From contig NZ_CP034539.1 of assembly GCF_003963535.1 (NCBI RefSeq), positions 7,626,001 to 7,690,000 of the forward strand: 64,000 nt of DNA. The letters run 5' to 3'. Source of the DNA: Streptomyces cyaneochromogenes. Lineage in GTDB: Bacteria; Actinomycetota; Actinomycetes; Streptomycetales; Streptomycetaceae. A program made the position numbers and the translations under genes. Positions 32,891-41,648 of this stretch are shown piece after piece. Under the pieces are notes generated by a model, which saw nothing but the letters and a program-made list of their open reading frames with translations, was not told the DNA's origin and made no database searches. The first letter of the stretch is position 1. Each line of letters opens with the position of its first letter.

Positions 32891-33691
32891 TCATCGCTTG
32901 TGGCCGACCCCCACGTACAGGGGTATCTCCTCGCCCCCGTGCCGCTCACCGAGCTCGGGGTGCCACTCGGCGGCGAGCACCACGCCCGGGTCCACCAGTT
33001 CGAGCCCCGTGAAGAACCCGGTGAACTCGTCGCGCGAGCGCACCTGCGCCGGAGTGCCGCCCTTGCGGTACACCTCGACGACGCGCTCCCAGGTCTCCGG
33101 GTCGAAGTCCCCCGTCGCATGGGAGAGAGTCAGACAGCTTCCCGGCGCCAGGGGTTCGAGCAACTCGCCGACGATCCGGCCGGGTTCGTCCTCGTCCGCC
33201 ACCAGGTGCAGCAGCGCCACGAGGGACAGCGCGATCGGCTGCGCGAAGTCGAGGGTCTCCCGTGCCGCCGCGAGGATCCTGCCCGGTTCGCGTACGTCAC
33301 CGTGGACGTAGGCCGTTCTTCCCTCGCGGGTGCTGTGCAGCAGGGCCTCGGCGTGCCTGAGGACGATCGGGTCGTTGTCCGCGTACACCACCCGGGCGTC
33401 GGGGACGATCCCCTGCACGATCTGGTGGAGGTTCGGCTCGGTCGGGATTCCGGTTCCGATGTCGAGGAACTGGCGGACACCCCGCTCGGCCAGCAGCCGG
33501 GAGGCACGGTGCATGAACCGGCGGTTGGTCCGTGCCATGTCGCGCACGGCGGGGAAGAGGGACACCACTTGCTCGGCCGCCTCCGCGTCGACCGGGTAGT
33601 TGTCCTTCCCGCCGAGGAAGTAGTCGTACATGCGGGCCGAGTGGGGCTTGCTGGTGTCGATGGGGGTCGCCCGTAATCCGGCGTCTGTCAC
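32891..33691 (-). CDS. SAM-dependent methyltransferase, DUF574 (Methyltransf_19) family
   Basis: A 266-aa protein from GTG 33691. The hallmark N-terminus PHSARMYDYFLGGKDNYPVD is followed by the SAM-binding region VRQFLDIGTGIPTEPNLHQI and VVYADNDPIVLRHAEALL. This large Streptomyces family (dozens of paralogues per genome) has no firmly assigned substrate. It is divergent from hen1. Confidence 0.92.
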   Translation of the reverse strand: MTDAGLRATPIDTSKPHSARMYDYFLGGKDNYPVDAEAAEQVVSLFPAVRDMARTNRRFMHRASRLLAERGVRQFLDIGTGIPTEPNLHQIVQGIVPDARVVYADNDPIVLRHAEALLHSTREGRTAYVHGDVREPGRILAAARETLDFAQPIALSLVALLHLVADEDEPGRIVGELLEPLAPGSCLTLSHATGDFDPETWERVVEVYRKGGTPAQVRSRDEFTGFFTGLELVDPGVVLAAEWHPELGERHGGEEIPLYVGVGHKR

Positions 33692-33851
33692 GTGAGGCCT
33701 CCGCTGGTGGACATACGTGGGCGATCGGTCGTGCGCCGTTCGAACGCCCGGACGGTCCGGAGGCTAGCGAAAATTCTCGGGTGCCGCCGATGCCGGATCT
33801 GTACGGTGGGCGTATCCGCAGTTCAGACGACTACTCCAAGGCCTGCCCACC

Positions 33852-35327
33852 GTGTTCCTGACCATCACCACCACCGGCTCTCCAGAGCGCCCGGCCACCG
33901 ACCTCGGCTTCCTGCTGCACAAGCACCCCGAGAAATCGCAGGCGTTCTCCACCTCCTACGGCACGGCCCACGTCCTCTACCCGGAGGCGGACGCCGAGCG
34001 CTGCACGGCGGCGCTGCTCCTGGAGGTCGACGCGGTGGCGTTGGTCCGGCGGGGGAAGGGCAAGGGCCGGGGCGGCGCGCCCGACGCGGCGCTCGCGCAG
34101 TACGTCAACGACCGGCCGTACGCCGCCTCCTCGCTGCTCGCGGTCGCGCTCAGCAGCGTGTTCTCCAGCGCGATGCGGGGCGTGTGCAACGCCCGGCCCG
34201 AGCGGGCCGCCCAGCCGCTGCCCCTGCGCATCGAGGTGCCCGCGCTGCCGGCCCGGGGCGGCCCGGAGCTCGTACGGCGGCTGTTCGAGCCGCTCGGCTG
34301 GGCGGTGACCGTCGAGCCCGTGCCCCTGGACCCGCAGTTCCCCGAGTGGGGCGACTCGCGCTACGTCCGCCTCGTCCTGGAGTCGGACGCGCTGACCCTC
34401 GCCGAGGCCCTCCGTCACCTCTACGTCCTGCTCCCGGTCCTCGACGACGCCAAGCACTACTGGGTGGCCCCCGACGAGGTCGACAAGCTGCTGCGGGTCG
34501 GTGAGGGCTGGCTGCCGGAGCACCCGGAGCAGAAGCTGATCACCAGCCGGTATCTGTCGCGCCGCTGGTCGCTGACCCGGGAGGCGATGGAGCGGCTGGA
34601 ACTCGTGCGGCTCGCGGAGGCCGACGACAGCGAGGTCGAGGAGATCGACAACGCCGTCGAGGCCGAGAGCGAGACGGAGGAGAAGCCGACCCCGCTCGCC
34701 GTGCAGCGGCGGGACGCGATCATCGCCGCGCTCAAGGCGTCCGGCGCCGCCCGCGTGCTCGACCTCGGATGCGGACAGGGCCAGCTGGTGCAGGCCCTCC
34801 TCAAGGACCCCGCGTTCACCGAGATCGTCGGCGTGGACGTGTCGATGCGGGCGCTCACCATCGCCGGGCGGCGGCTGAAGCTGGACCGGATGGGAGAGCG
34901 GCAGGCCTCGCGCGTGACGCTCTTCCAGAGCTCCCTGGCCTACACCGACAAGCGACTGGGGGGCTACGACGCCGCCGTGCTCTGCGAGGTCATCGAGCAC
35001 CTCGACCTGCCCCGGCTGCCCGCCCTGGAGTACGCGGTGTTCGGCGCCGCGCGCCCGCGGACGGTTCTGGTGACCACCCCGAACGTCGAGTACAACGTCC
35101 GCTGGGAGTCCCTCCCGGCCGGACACGTCCGGCACGGCGACCACCGGTTCGAGTGGACGCGCGAGGAGTTCCGGACGTGGGCGCGGGCGGTGGCCGAACG
35201 GCACGGGTACGGCGTGGAGTTCGTACCCGTGGGGCCCGACGACCCGGAGGTGGGGCCGCCCACCCAGATGGCCGTGTTCACGGCCGTCGTGAACGTGAAC
35301 GACGAGAAGGAGGCGAAGGCCGCATGA
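33852..35327 (+). CDS. hen1: 3'-terminal RNA ribose 2'-O-methyltransferase Hen1
   Basis: A 491-aa bacterial Hen1. The N-terminal Hen1-specific ligase-activating domain (about 1-240) starts FLTITTTGSPERPATDLGF. The C-terminal methyltransferase has ARVLDLGCGQGQLVQALL (SAM motif) and the Mn-binding VLCEVIEHLDLPRL. It continues with GHVRHGDHRFEWTREEF, which supplies the second His pair. In the characterised Pnkp-Hen1 complex, Hen1 marks the repaired RNA 3' end with 2'-O-methyl to block re-cleavage. The start is GTG 33852. The stop overlaps pnkp by 4 bp. Confidence 0.96.
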   Translation: MFLTITTTGSPERPATDLGFLLHKHPEKSQAFSTSYGTAHVLYPEADAERCTAALLLEVDAVALVRRGKGKGRGGAPDAALAQYVNDRPYAASSLLAVALSSVFSSAMRGVCNARPERAAQPLPLRIEVPALPARGGPELVRRLFEPLGWAVTVEPVPLDPQFPEWGDSRYVRLVLESDALTLAEALRHLYVLLPVLDDAKHYWVAPDEVDKLLRVGEGWLPEHPEQKLITSRYLSRRWSLTREAMERLELVRLAEADDSEVEEIDNAVEAESETEEKPTPLAVQRRDAIIAALKASGAARVLDLGCGQGQLVQALLKDPAFTEIVGVDVSMRALTIAGRRLKLDRMGERQASRVTLFQSSLAYTDKRLGGYDAAVLCEVIEHLDLPRLPALEYAVFGAARPRTVLVTTPNVEYNVRWESLPAGHVRHGDHRFEWTREEFRTWARAVAERHGYGVEFVPVGPDDPEVGPPTQMAVFTAVVNVNDEKEAKAA

Positions 35328-37873
35328 GCGAGAACACCCGGGCGACGAACGGGCGTGTCCTGCCCGTCACCGACCTCTCCCTCGTTGTGCTCGTCGGCGC
35401 CTCCGGCTCCGGCAAGTCCACCTTCGCCCGGCGGCACTTCAAGCCCACCGAGGTCATCTCCTCCGACTTCTGCCGCGGCCTGGTCTCCGACGACGAGAAC
35501 GACCAGAGCGCGACCCGGGACGCCTTCGACGTCCTGCACTACATCGCGGGCAAGCGGCTGGCCGCCGGCCGCCGTACCGTCGTCGACGCCACCAGCGTGC
35601 AGCAGGACTCCCGGCGGCAGCTGATCGAGCTGGCCAGGAAGTACGACGTGCTGCCCATAGCCATCGTGCTGGACGTGCCGGAGGAGGTGTGCGCCGAGCG
35701 CAACGCGGCCCGCACCGACCGGGCCGACATGCCGCGCCGCGTCATCCAGCGGCACATCCGCGAACTGCGCCGTTCGGTCCGGCACCTGGAGCGCGAGGGC
35801 TTCCGCAAGGTGCACGTGCTGCGCGGTGTGGAGGACGTCGACAACGCCACCGTCGTCACCGAGAAGCGCTTCAACGACCTCACCCACCTCACCGGCCCGT
35901 TCGACATCGTCGGCGACATCCACGGCTGTGCCGCCGAACTGGAGTCGCTGCTCGCCAAGTTGGGCTATGTCGACGGCGTGCACCCGGACGGCCGTACCGC
36001 CGTCTTCGTGGGCGACCTCGTCGACCGCGGCCCGGACAGCCCGGGCGTGCTGCGCCGCGTGATGTCGATGGTGAAGTCGGGCAACGCGCTGTGCGTGCCG
36101 GGCAACCACGAGAACAAGTACGGGCGTTACCTCAAGGGCCGCAAGGTCCAGCACACGCACGGCCTCGCCGAGACCATCGAGCAGATGGAGACCGAGAGCG
36201 AGGAGTTCCGCGCGCAGGTGCGGGAGTTCATCGACGGACTCGTCAGCCACTACGTCCTCGACGGCGGCAAGCTGGTCGTCTGCCACGCCGGTCTGCCCGA
36301 GAAGTACCACGGGCGTACATCCGGCCGGGTCCGCTCGCACGCGCTGTACGGCGACACCACCGGCGAGACCGACGAGTTCGGGCTGCCGGTGCGCTACCCG
36401 TGGGCCGAGGACTACCGGGGCCGGGCGGCCGTGGTGTACGGCCACACTCCGGTCCCGGACGCCACATGGCTGAACAACACCATCTGCCTGGACACCGGCG
36501 CCGTCTTCGGCGGGAAGCTGACCGCGCTGCGCTGGCCGGAGCGGGAACTGGTCGACGTACCGGCCGAGAAGGTCTGGTACGAGCCGGCCAAGCCGCTGCG
36601 GACGGAGGCACCGGGCGGGCACGACGGCCGGCCGCTGGACCTGGCGGACGTGCACGGCCGCCGGGTCGTGGAGACCCGGCACCAGGGCCGTGTCGCGATC
36701 CGCGAGGAGAACGCGGCGGCGGCGCTGGAGGTCATGAGCCGCTTCGCGGTCGACCCGCGCCTGCTGCCGTACCTCCCGCCGACCATGGCACCGACGGCGA
36801 CCAGCCATGAGGAGGGCTACCTGGAGCACCCCGCGGAGGCCTTCGCGCAGTACGCGCGGGACGGCGTCGAGCGGGTCGTGTGCGAGGAGAAGCACATGGG
36901 CTCGCGCGCGGTGGTCCTGGTGTGCCGGGACGCCGAGGCGGCACGCAAGCGCTTCGGCGTCGACGGCCCGACCGGCTCCCTCTACACCCGTACCGGCCGT
37001 CCGTTCCTCGACGACGAGTCGGTGACGGAGACGATCCTCGACCGGGTGCGGACGGCGATCGGCGAGGCGGGCCTGTGGGACGAGCTCGAGACCGACTGGC
37101 TGCTGCTGGACGCCGAGCTGATGCCGTGGTCGCTGAAGGCGTCGGGCCTGCTGCGCTCGCAGTACGCGGCGGTCGGCGCCGCCTCCGGGGCGGCGTTCCC
37201 GGGTGCGCTGGCCGCGCTCGAGGGCGCTTCGGCGCGCGGCGTCGACGTGGCGGACCTGCTGGCACGCCAGCGCGAACGGGCCTCGGACGCGGCCGCGTTC
37301 ACGGAGGCCTACCGCCGCTACTGCTGGCCGACGGACGGCCTGGACGGCGTACGCCTGGCTCCCTTCCAGATCCTCGCGGTCCAGGGGCGCAGCCTCGCCG
37401 GCCTGCCGCACGACGAGCAGCTCACGCTCCTCGACCGGCTGGTGGAGCACGACAGCACGGGCCTGCTCCAGACGACCCGACGCCTGTACGTCGACACCGG
37501 CGACCCGGAGTCGGTGCGGGCCGGCGTCGACTGGTGGCTGGAGATGACGGGCCGCGGCGGCGAGGGCATGGTCGTCAAGCCGATCGGCGCGGTGGTCCGC
37601 AGCGCGGAGGGGCGGCTGGTACAGCCCGGCATCAAGTGCCGGGGCCGTGAGTACCTCCGGATCATCTACGGCCCGGAGTACACCCGCCCGGACAACCTGG
37701 ACCGACTGCGCAAGCGGTTCCTCAACCACAAGCGCTCCCTCGCCATCCGCGAGTACGCGCTGGGACTGGAAGCCCTCGACCGGCTGGCGGAGGGCGAGCC
37801 GCTGTGGCGCGTGCACGAGGCGGTGTTCGGCGTGCTGGCGCTGGAGTCGGAGCCGGTGGACCCTCGGCTGTGA
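35324..37873 (+). CDS. pnkp: Polynucleotide kinase-phosphatase-ligase Pnkp
   Basis: An 849-aa three-domain RNA repair enzyme. The 5' kinase has the P-loop GASGSGKST (25-33). The 2',3' phosphatase is a calcineurin-like domain with GDIHGC (197-202), GDLVDRG (230-236) and GNHENK (260-265). The C-terminal adenylyltransferase (ligase) has the nucleophile Lys523 in EEKHMGSRAV. Length matches Clostridium thermocellum Pnkp. ATG 35324 overlaps the hen1 stop (ATGA). Together they repair tRNA or other RNA cut by ribotoxins. The much longer open frame upstream is discarded. Confidence 0.97.
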   Translation: MSENTRATNGRVLPVTDLSLVVLVGASGSGKSTFARRHFKPTEVISSDFCRGLVSDDENDQSATRDAFDVLHYIAGKRLAAGRRTVVDATSVQQDSRRQLIELARKYDVLPIAIVLDVPEEVCAERNAARTDRADMPRRVIQRHIRELRRSVRHLEREGFRKVHVLRGVEDVDNATVVTEKRFNDLTHLTGPFDIVGDIHGCAAELESLLAKLGYVDGVHPDGRTAVFVGDLVDRGPDSPGVLRRVMSMVKSGNALCVPGNHENKYGRYLKGRKVQHTHGLAETIEQMETESEEFRAQVREFIDGLVSHYVLDGGKLVVCHAGLPEKYHGRTSGRVRSHALYGDTTGETDEFGLPVRYPWAEDYRGRAAVVYGHTPVPDATWLNNTICLDTGAVFGGKLTALRWPERELVDVPAEKVWYEPAKPLRTEAPGGHDGRPLDLADVHGRRVVETRHQGRVAIREENAAAALEVMSRFAVDPRLLPYLPPTMAPTATSHEEGYLEHPAEAFAQYARDGVERVVCEEKHMGSRAVVLVCRDAEAARKRFGVDGPTGSLYTRTGRPFLDDESVTETILDRVRTAIGEAGLWDELETDWLLLDAELMPWSLKASGLLRSQYAAVGAASGAAFPGALAALEGASARGVDVADLLARQRERASDAAAFTEAYRRYCWPTDGLDGVRLAPFQILAVQGRSLAGLPHDEQLTLLDRLVEHDSTGLLQTTRRLYVDTGDPESVRAGVDWWLEMTGRGGEGMVVKPIGAVVRSAEGRLVQPGIKCRGREYLRIIYGPEYTRPDNLDRLRKRFLNHKRSLAIREYALGLEALDRLAEGEPLWRVHEAVFGVLALESEPVDPRL

Positions 37874-38189
37874 TCCGTGTGTCCGGGCCCGCCCGCTGTA
37901 GGGCCGGTCGTACGGCGCGTCGCCGGCCGTCAACACGGATGTCCGGGCGGCCTGGACAATCGGGAGTCGGCGTGCTGCGTTCGCCGCCGGGGACCCGGCC
38001 GGTGCGCTCTCGCGGTGGGCGGACGAACCGGCCGCCGCCGCGGCCGAGCCGCACGCGCCGGCCGGCTGGATCGTCGCCCGCGACGCTCCCGCCCCGGGGC
38101 CGCGCGGCCCGCCGTATGCTCGCGCGTCCGGAACCGCTCCAGCCGCTGCCCGGTGCCCTGCAGGGTCGAGGCACCAGGGCCTCACCCCC
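37874..38189. other. 316-bp gap with a possible gene remnant
   Basis: No intact gene. A plus-strand stretch at about 37975-38100 reads AFAAGDPAGALSRWADEPAA and then GWIVARDAPAP with G/C-rich third positions but no start or consistent frame. It may be a decayed gene. No terminator with a T-tract is seen after pnkp. Confidence 0.3.
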
Positions 38190-39089
38190 TCACCCCACCA
38201 ACCGCAACCGCTCCTCGCACACCCCCACCCGCACCGTCTGCCCCCAGGTCAGCTCCAGCGCGTCCGCCTCCATCCCGTCCCCGAAGGCGACGAGTCGCTC
38301 GGATTCGACGGTGAGCCGGAGGCGGGTCGCGGCGGCGAGTTCGCCGGCCACCAGGGACGTACCGGTGGCCGGGGACGGCCAGGCCTCGCGGACGTACCAC
38401 AGCAGGCGGTCCTCCGTCGGGGAGGGCAGCCGCAGCCGCCCTCCCCGCTCCTGCCACACCGACCGGATCCAGCCGGTCGCCCCCGTCCCGGTGCCGATCA
38501 GCACCCCGGACGAGGCCTGGGCCTCGACGACACCCCCGTCGTCCTCCAGGCCCAGGCGGTATCGGGCCGTCTGGTGTCCGACGGCGCCCAGGTAGATCTC
38601 GTTGAGGGCCACGAGCCGCTGTGTGTCGTCGGCCACCGCCTCGACCATGGTGAGTTCGTCGCAGCGGCCGCTTCCGGATTGCGCGGCGGCGAGGAGACTG
38701 CCGGTGTTCTCGGGGCGGTGGCGCACCAGGACGCCCGGATTGCGGCCGGGGTCGGTATCGATGCCCAGTACCGGCTGGCCGGTGAGGTACTTCGCCACGT
38801 TCGCGACCAGGCCGTCCTGTCCGGCGACGACCACGACGTCCTCGGGGGCGAACAGGAAGCGGTCCAGGTCGGCCCGTTCCACCCTGGTCCGACGCCAGGT
38901 CAGAGGGATCGCGGAGGTCACCTCCGTCAGCGCCTGCCGCGTGCGGCGGTGGCGTTCCGCGATCTCCTCGATGTCGCGGCCGCGGGAGGAGAGGAAGAAG
39001 GCGGCCTGGCCGTGTGTGCCGTGCCGGGCCACCAACTCCTCGTACTCCGTGGTGCGATGGACGAGGACGACCCGGGGAGCGAGGCTCAC
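38190..39089 (-). CDS. NAD-kinase-like (ATP-NAD/DgkA fold) protein
   Basis: A 299-aa protein from GTG 39089. The fold elements of NAD/diacylglycerol kinases are present: PRVVLVHRTTEYEELVARHG at the start, VVVVAGQDGLVANVAKYLTG (equivalent of the GGDGT motif, here GQDG), and a beta-rich C-half with SSGVLIGTGTGATGWIRSVW. The canonical GGDGT is altered to AGQDG, so activity is uncertain. It overlaps the upstream SPFH gene by 4 bp (GTGA), implying a functional pair. Similar proteins occur in eukaryote-like and bacterial genomes as sugar or NAD kinase homologues. Confidence 0.75.
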   Translation of the reverse strand: MSLAPRVVLVHRTTEYEELVARHGTHGQAAFFLSSRGRDIEEIAERHRRTRQALTEVTSAIPLTWRRTRVERADLDRFLFAPEDVVVVAGQDGLVANVAKYLTGQPVLGIDTDPGRNPGVLVRHRPENTGSLLAAAQSGSGRCDELTMVEAVADDTQRLVALNEIYLGAVGHQTARYRLGLEDDGGVVEAQASSGVLIGTGTGATGWIRSVWQERGGRLRLPSPTEDRLLWYVREAWPSPATGTSLVAGELAAATRLRLTVESERLVAFGDGMEADALELTWGQTVRVGVCEERLRLVG

Positions 39090-40174
39090 GCCTGCTCCTG
39101 GGCCGGGGCCTGGGCCTGGGCGCCGAGCTTGGCCAGCAACCCCGTCAGCACGTCCGGGGACACCGTCACGCTGTCGATCCGCGGCAGGTTCTCCGCGAGC
39201 CGGGTCCCGGTGAGGGCATGCAGGGTCGCCACGTCCACCTCCGCGTGCACCCGCAGCCAGGCCGCCTGCGCCTGGGCCCGCGCCTCACCGACCTCGCGCG
39301 CCCCCTCGGCCTCGGCCCGGGCCAGCCGTACGGACCGCGTGGCCTCCGCCTCCGCGAGGCGCACCGTCCGTGCCGCCTCCGCGTCCGCGAGCCGTACCGT
39401 CCGTGCCGCCTCCGCCTCGGCCCTGACCGCGTCGGCCGCCGCGTGCTCCTCGGCCTCCCGCCGCGCGTTCGTCCCCCGCTGGTCCACCAACTGCTCCTCG
39501 CGGCGGGCGAGTTCGATCTGGCTGGCCAGTTCGTTCTCGGCGATCGTGCGCTCCCGCTCGACGGCCACCGCCCGGCGTTCGTACGTCGCCCGGTCGGCCT
39601 CCTGCTGGATCTGCTCGCGGGCCGGGGTGCGCAGCGCCCGTTCCACCTCGGGTTCCGGGCGCAGCGCCATGACGCGCACGGCGACGACCTCGATGCCCGT
39701 GGCGGGCAGGCGGGGCTCGCCCGCGAGGCCGGTCGCGATCCGCTCCCGTACCGCCGTCACCCCGTCCACCAGCGCGGCCGACAGCGGCGTACGGGCCAGG
39801 ACGTCCAGCGCGTGCTGCTGTGCCGTCTCCGTCAGGAGGGTGCCCAACTGCTCCAGCGGCGTGCCCCGCCACGCGCCCGTGTCCGGGTCGACCGAGAAGT
39901 CCAGCCGGGTCGCGGCCACCGCCGGGTCACTGATCCGGTAGGTGACCGTCGCCTGTACGGCCACGTCCTGGAAGTCGGACGTACGGGCATGGAAGGTCAT
40001 CGCCAACTCCCGGTCGTCGACCGGTACTTCGGAGAGCGCGGCGGTCAGCGCCCGGAACCAGAAGCTGAGTCCCGGGCCGTCGTGCAGCAGCTTTCCGCCG
40101 CGGTGGTGGCGGATGTGCGCCGTGGGCGCGCCGCGCAGATGGCGCCAACCGAGGCGCCGGGTGATGTCGGCCAT
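39086..40174 (-). CDS. SPFH/band-7 (flotillin-like) protein with hendecad repeats
   Basis: 362 aa from ATG 40174 (site AGAGGGGGCAGG). The SPFH domain (about 15-200) includes LSFWFRALTAALSEVPVDDR, VQATVTYRISDPAVAATRL and ATGIEVVAVRVMALRPEPEV. A long helix follows, with an 11-residue repeat AEAARTVRLAD / AEAARTVRLAE / AEATRSVRLAR at about 256-300, a right-handed-type coiled coil. There is no N-terminal membrane helix, and the C-terminus is Ala/Gln-rich. SPFH proteins oligomerise into membrane-associated rings. It is cotranslated with an NAD-kinase-like protein, an unusual partnership. It is divergent from arcA. Confidence 0.85.
   Translation of the reverse strand: MADITRRLGWRHLRGAPTAHIRHHRGGKLLHDGPGLSFWFRALTAALSEVPVDDRELAMTFHARTSDFQDVAVQATVTYRISDPAVAATRLDFSVDPDTGAWRGTPLEQLGTLLTETAQQHALDVLARTPLSAALVDGVTAVRERIATGLAGEPRLPATGIEVVAVRVMALRPEPEVERALRTPAREQIQQEADRATYERRAVAVERERTIAENELASQIELARREEQLVDQRGTNARREAEEHAAADAVRAEAEAARTVRLADAEAARTVRLAEAEATRSVRLARAEAEGAREVGEARAQAQAAWLRVHAEVDVATLHALTGTRLAENLPRIDSVTVSPDVLTGLLAKLGAQAQAPAQEQA
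39296..39430. repeat. 33-bp in-frame repeats coding the hendecads
   Basis: Three to four degenerate 33-bp units encode the AEAxRTVRLAx repeats of the SPFH protein. They are similar enough at DNA level to suggest recent tandem duplication. Confidence 0.7.
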
Positions 40175-40303
40175 GGAGCCTGCCCCCTCTTTTTCGTCAC
40201 GCCGACGATAACCGTGCCATGCGCTTGTCGTCAAGGGGACGAAAAGAAGAAAGATGGAGGCAAGTGGGGGGTGAACACGCGCCCCGATGGTCAGGATGGA
40301 GGC

Positions 40304-41527
40304 ATGGCATTCCATGTCGACTCCGAGGCCGGGCGGCTGCGCCGCGTCATCCTGCACCGGCCGGATCTCGAGCTCAAAAGGCTCACCCCCAGCAACAAGG
40401 ACGCGCTGCTCTTCGACGACGTGCTGTGGGTGCGCCGGGCGCGCGCCGAGCACGACGGGTTCGCCGACGTGCTGCGCGACCGCGGCGTCACCGTCCACCT
40501 CTTCGGCGACCTGCTCACCGAGGCCCTGGAGATCCCGGCGGCCCGCAGGCTCGTCCTGGACCGGGTCTTCGACGAGAAGGAGTACGGGGTGCTCGCCACC
40601 GACCACCTCCGTGCGGCCTTCGAGGGCCTGCCCTCGTCCGAACTGGTCGAGGCGCTCGTCGGCGGCATGACCAAGCGGGAGTTCCTGGAGGCGCACCCCG
40701 AGCCGACCTCCGTGCGCTTCCATGTCATGGAGCTCGACGACTTCCTCCTCGCGCCCCTGCCCAACCACCTCTTCACCCGCGACACCTCCGCCTGGATCTA
40801 TGACGGCGTCTCCGTCAACGCGATGCGCTGGCCCGCCCGGCAGCGCGAGACCGTGCACTTCGAGGCGATCTACCGGCATCACCCGCTGTTCCGCGACGAA
40901 ACGTTCCACTTCTGGTCGGAGGGGCAGGCGGACTACCCGTCCACCATCGAGGGCGGGGACGTCCTGGTGATCGGCAACGGCGCCGTCCTCATCGGGATGA
41001 GCGAGCGGACCACCCCGCAGGCCGTCGAGATGCTCGCCCACAAGCTGTTCGCCGCCGGATCGGCCGAGACGATCGTGGCCCTCGACATGCCCAAGCGGCG
41101 TGCCCTCATGCACCTGGACACCGTGATGACGATGGTCGACGGCGACGTCTTCACCCAGTACGCCGGGCTCGGCATGCTCCGCTCGTACACCATCGAGCCG
41201 GGCGCCGGCGACAAGGAGCTGAAGGTCACCGACCATCCGCCGGAGCACATGCACCGCGCGATCGCCGCCGCCCTGGGCCTGAACGAGATCCGCGTCCTGA
41301 CCGCGACCCAGGACGTCCACGCTGCCGAGCGCGAGCAGTGGGACGACGGCTGCAACGTGCTCGCCGTCGAGCCGGGTGTCGTCGTCGCCTACGAACGGAA
41401 CGCCACCACCAACACGCATCTGCGCAAGCAGGGCGTCGAGGTGATCGAGATTCCGGGCAGCGAGCTGGGGCGGGGGAGAGGGGGGCCGCGCTGTATGAGC
41501 TGTCCGGTCGAACGTGCGCCGGTGTAG
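40304..41527 (+). CDS. arcA: Arginine deiminase
   Basis: A 407-aa guanidino-group hydrolase that converts arginine to citrulline and ammonia. It begins FHVDSEAGRLRRVILHRPD, and RFHVMELDDFLLAPLPNHLF and FTRDTSAWIYDGV follow. The active-site acidic residue is in EGGDVLVIG, and a catalytic His lies in ALMHLDTVMTMVD. The nucleophilic Cys is in PRCMSCPVERAPV near residue 397. ATG 40304 has GGATGGAGGC. The ornithine carbamoyltransferase gene follows 121 bp later; a carbamate kinase is not in the window. Confidence 0.96.
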   Translation: MAFHVDSEAGRLRRVILHRPDLELKRLTPSNKDALLFDDVLWVRRARAEHDGFADVLRDRGVTVHLFGDLLTEALEIPAARRLVLDRVFDEKEYGVLATDHLRAAFEGLPSSELVEALVGGMTKREFLEAHPEPTSVRFHVMELDDFLLAPLPNHLFTRDTSAWIYDGVSVNAMRWPARQRETVHFEAIYRHHPLFRDETFHFWSEGQADYPSTIEGGDVLVIGNGAVLIGMSERTTPQAVEMLAHKLFAAGSAETIVALDMPKRRALMHLDTVMTMVDGDVFTQYAGLGMLRSYTIEPGAGDKELKVTDHPPEHMHRAIAAALGLNEIRVLTATQDVHAAEREQWDDGCNVLAVEPGVVVAYERNATTNTHLRKQGVEVIEIPGSELGRGRGGPRCMSCPVERAPV

Positions 41528-41610
41528 GGGTGTCCGCGCGAGGGGCACCTGTGTAGGAGTGCCCGGACGACGAGGGGTGCCTGTATAGAAATGCCAATCG
41601 TCGTATAGAC
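41521..41610. repeat. Degenerate ~30-bp tandem repeat between arcA and argF, with ARG-like boxes
   Basis: Three units begin GGTGTAGGGGTG (41521), CTGTGTAGGAGTGCC (41549) and CTGTATAGAAATGCC (41581). The first two share a GAGGGGYRC tail at 41540-41548 and 41572-41580. The last unit, TGTATAGAAATGCCA (41582-41596), resembles ArgR boxes (TGcATAnAnATGCa). GTATAGAC at 41602 may be a -10. The first unit overlaps the arcA stop. Confidence 0.55.
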
Positions 41611-41648
41611 TTCCAGAGTCCCTGTTCACGTACCTCTGGAGCGCCCTC

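Noticed and set aside
34964..38185. 1073-codon minus-strand frame opposite pnkp and hen1
   Set aside because: It has codon-shadow composition (His/Val/Arg-rich) and no recognisable domain. The plus strand has all the catalytic motifs.
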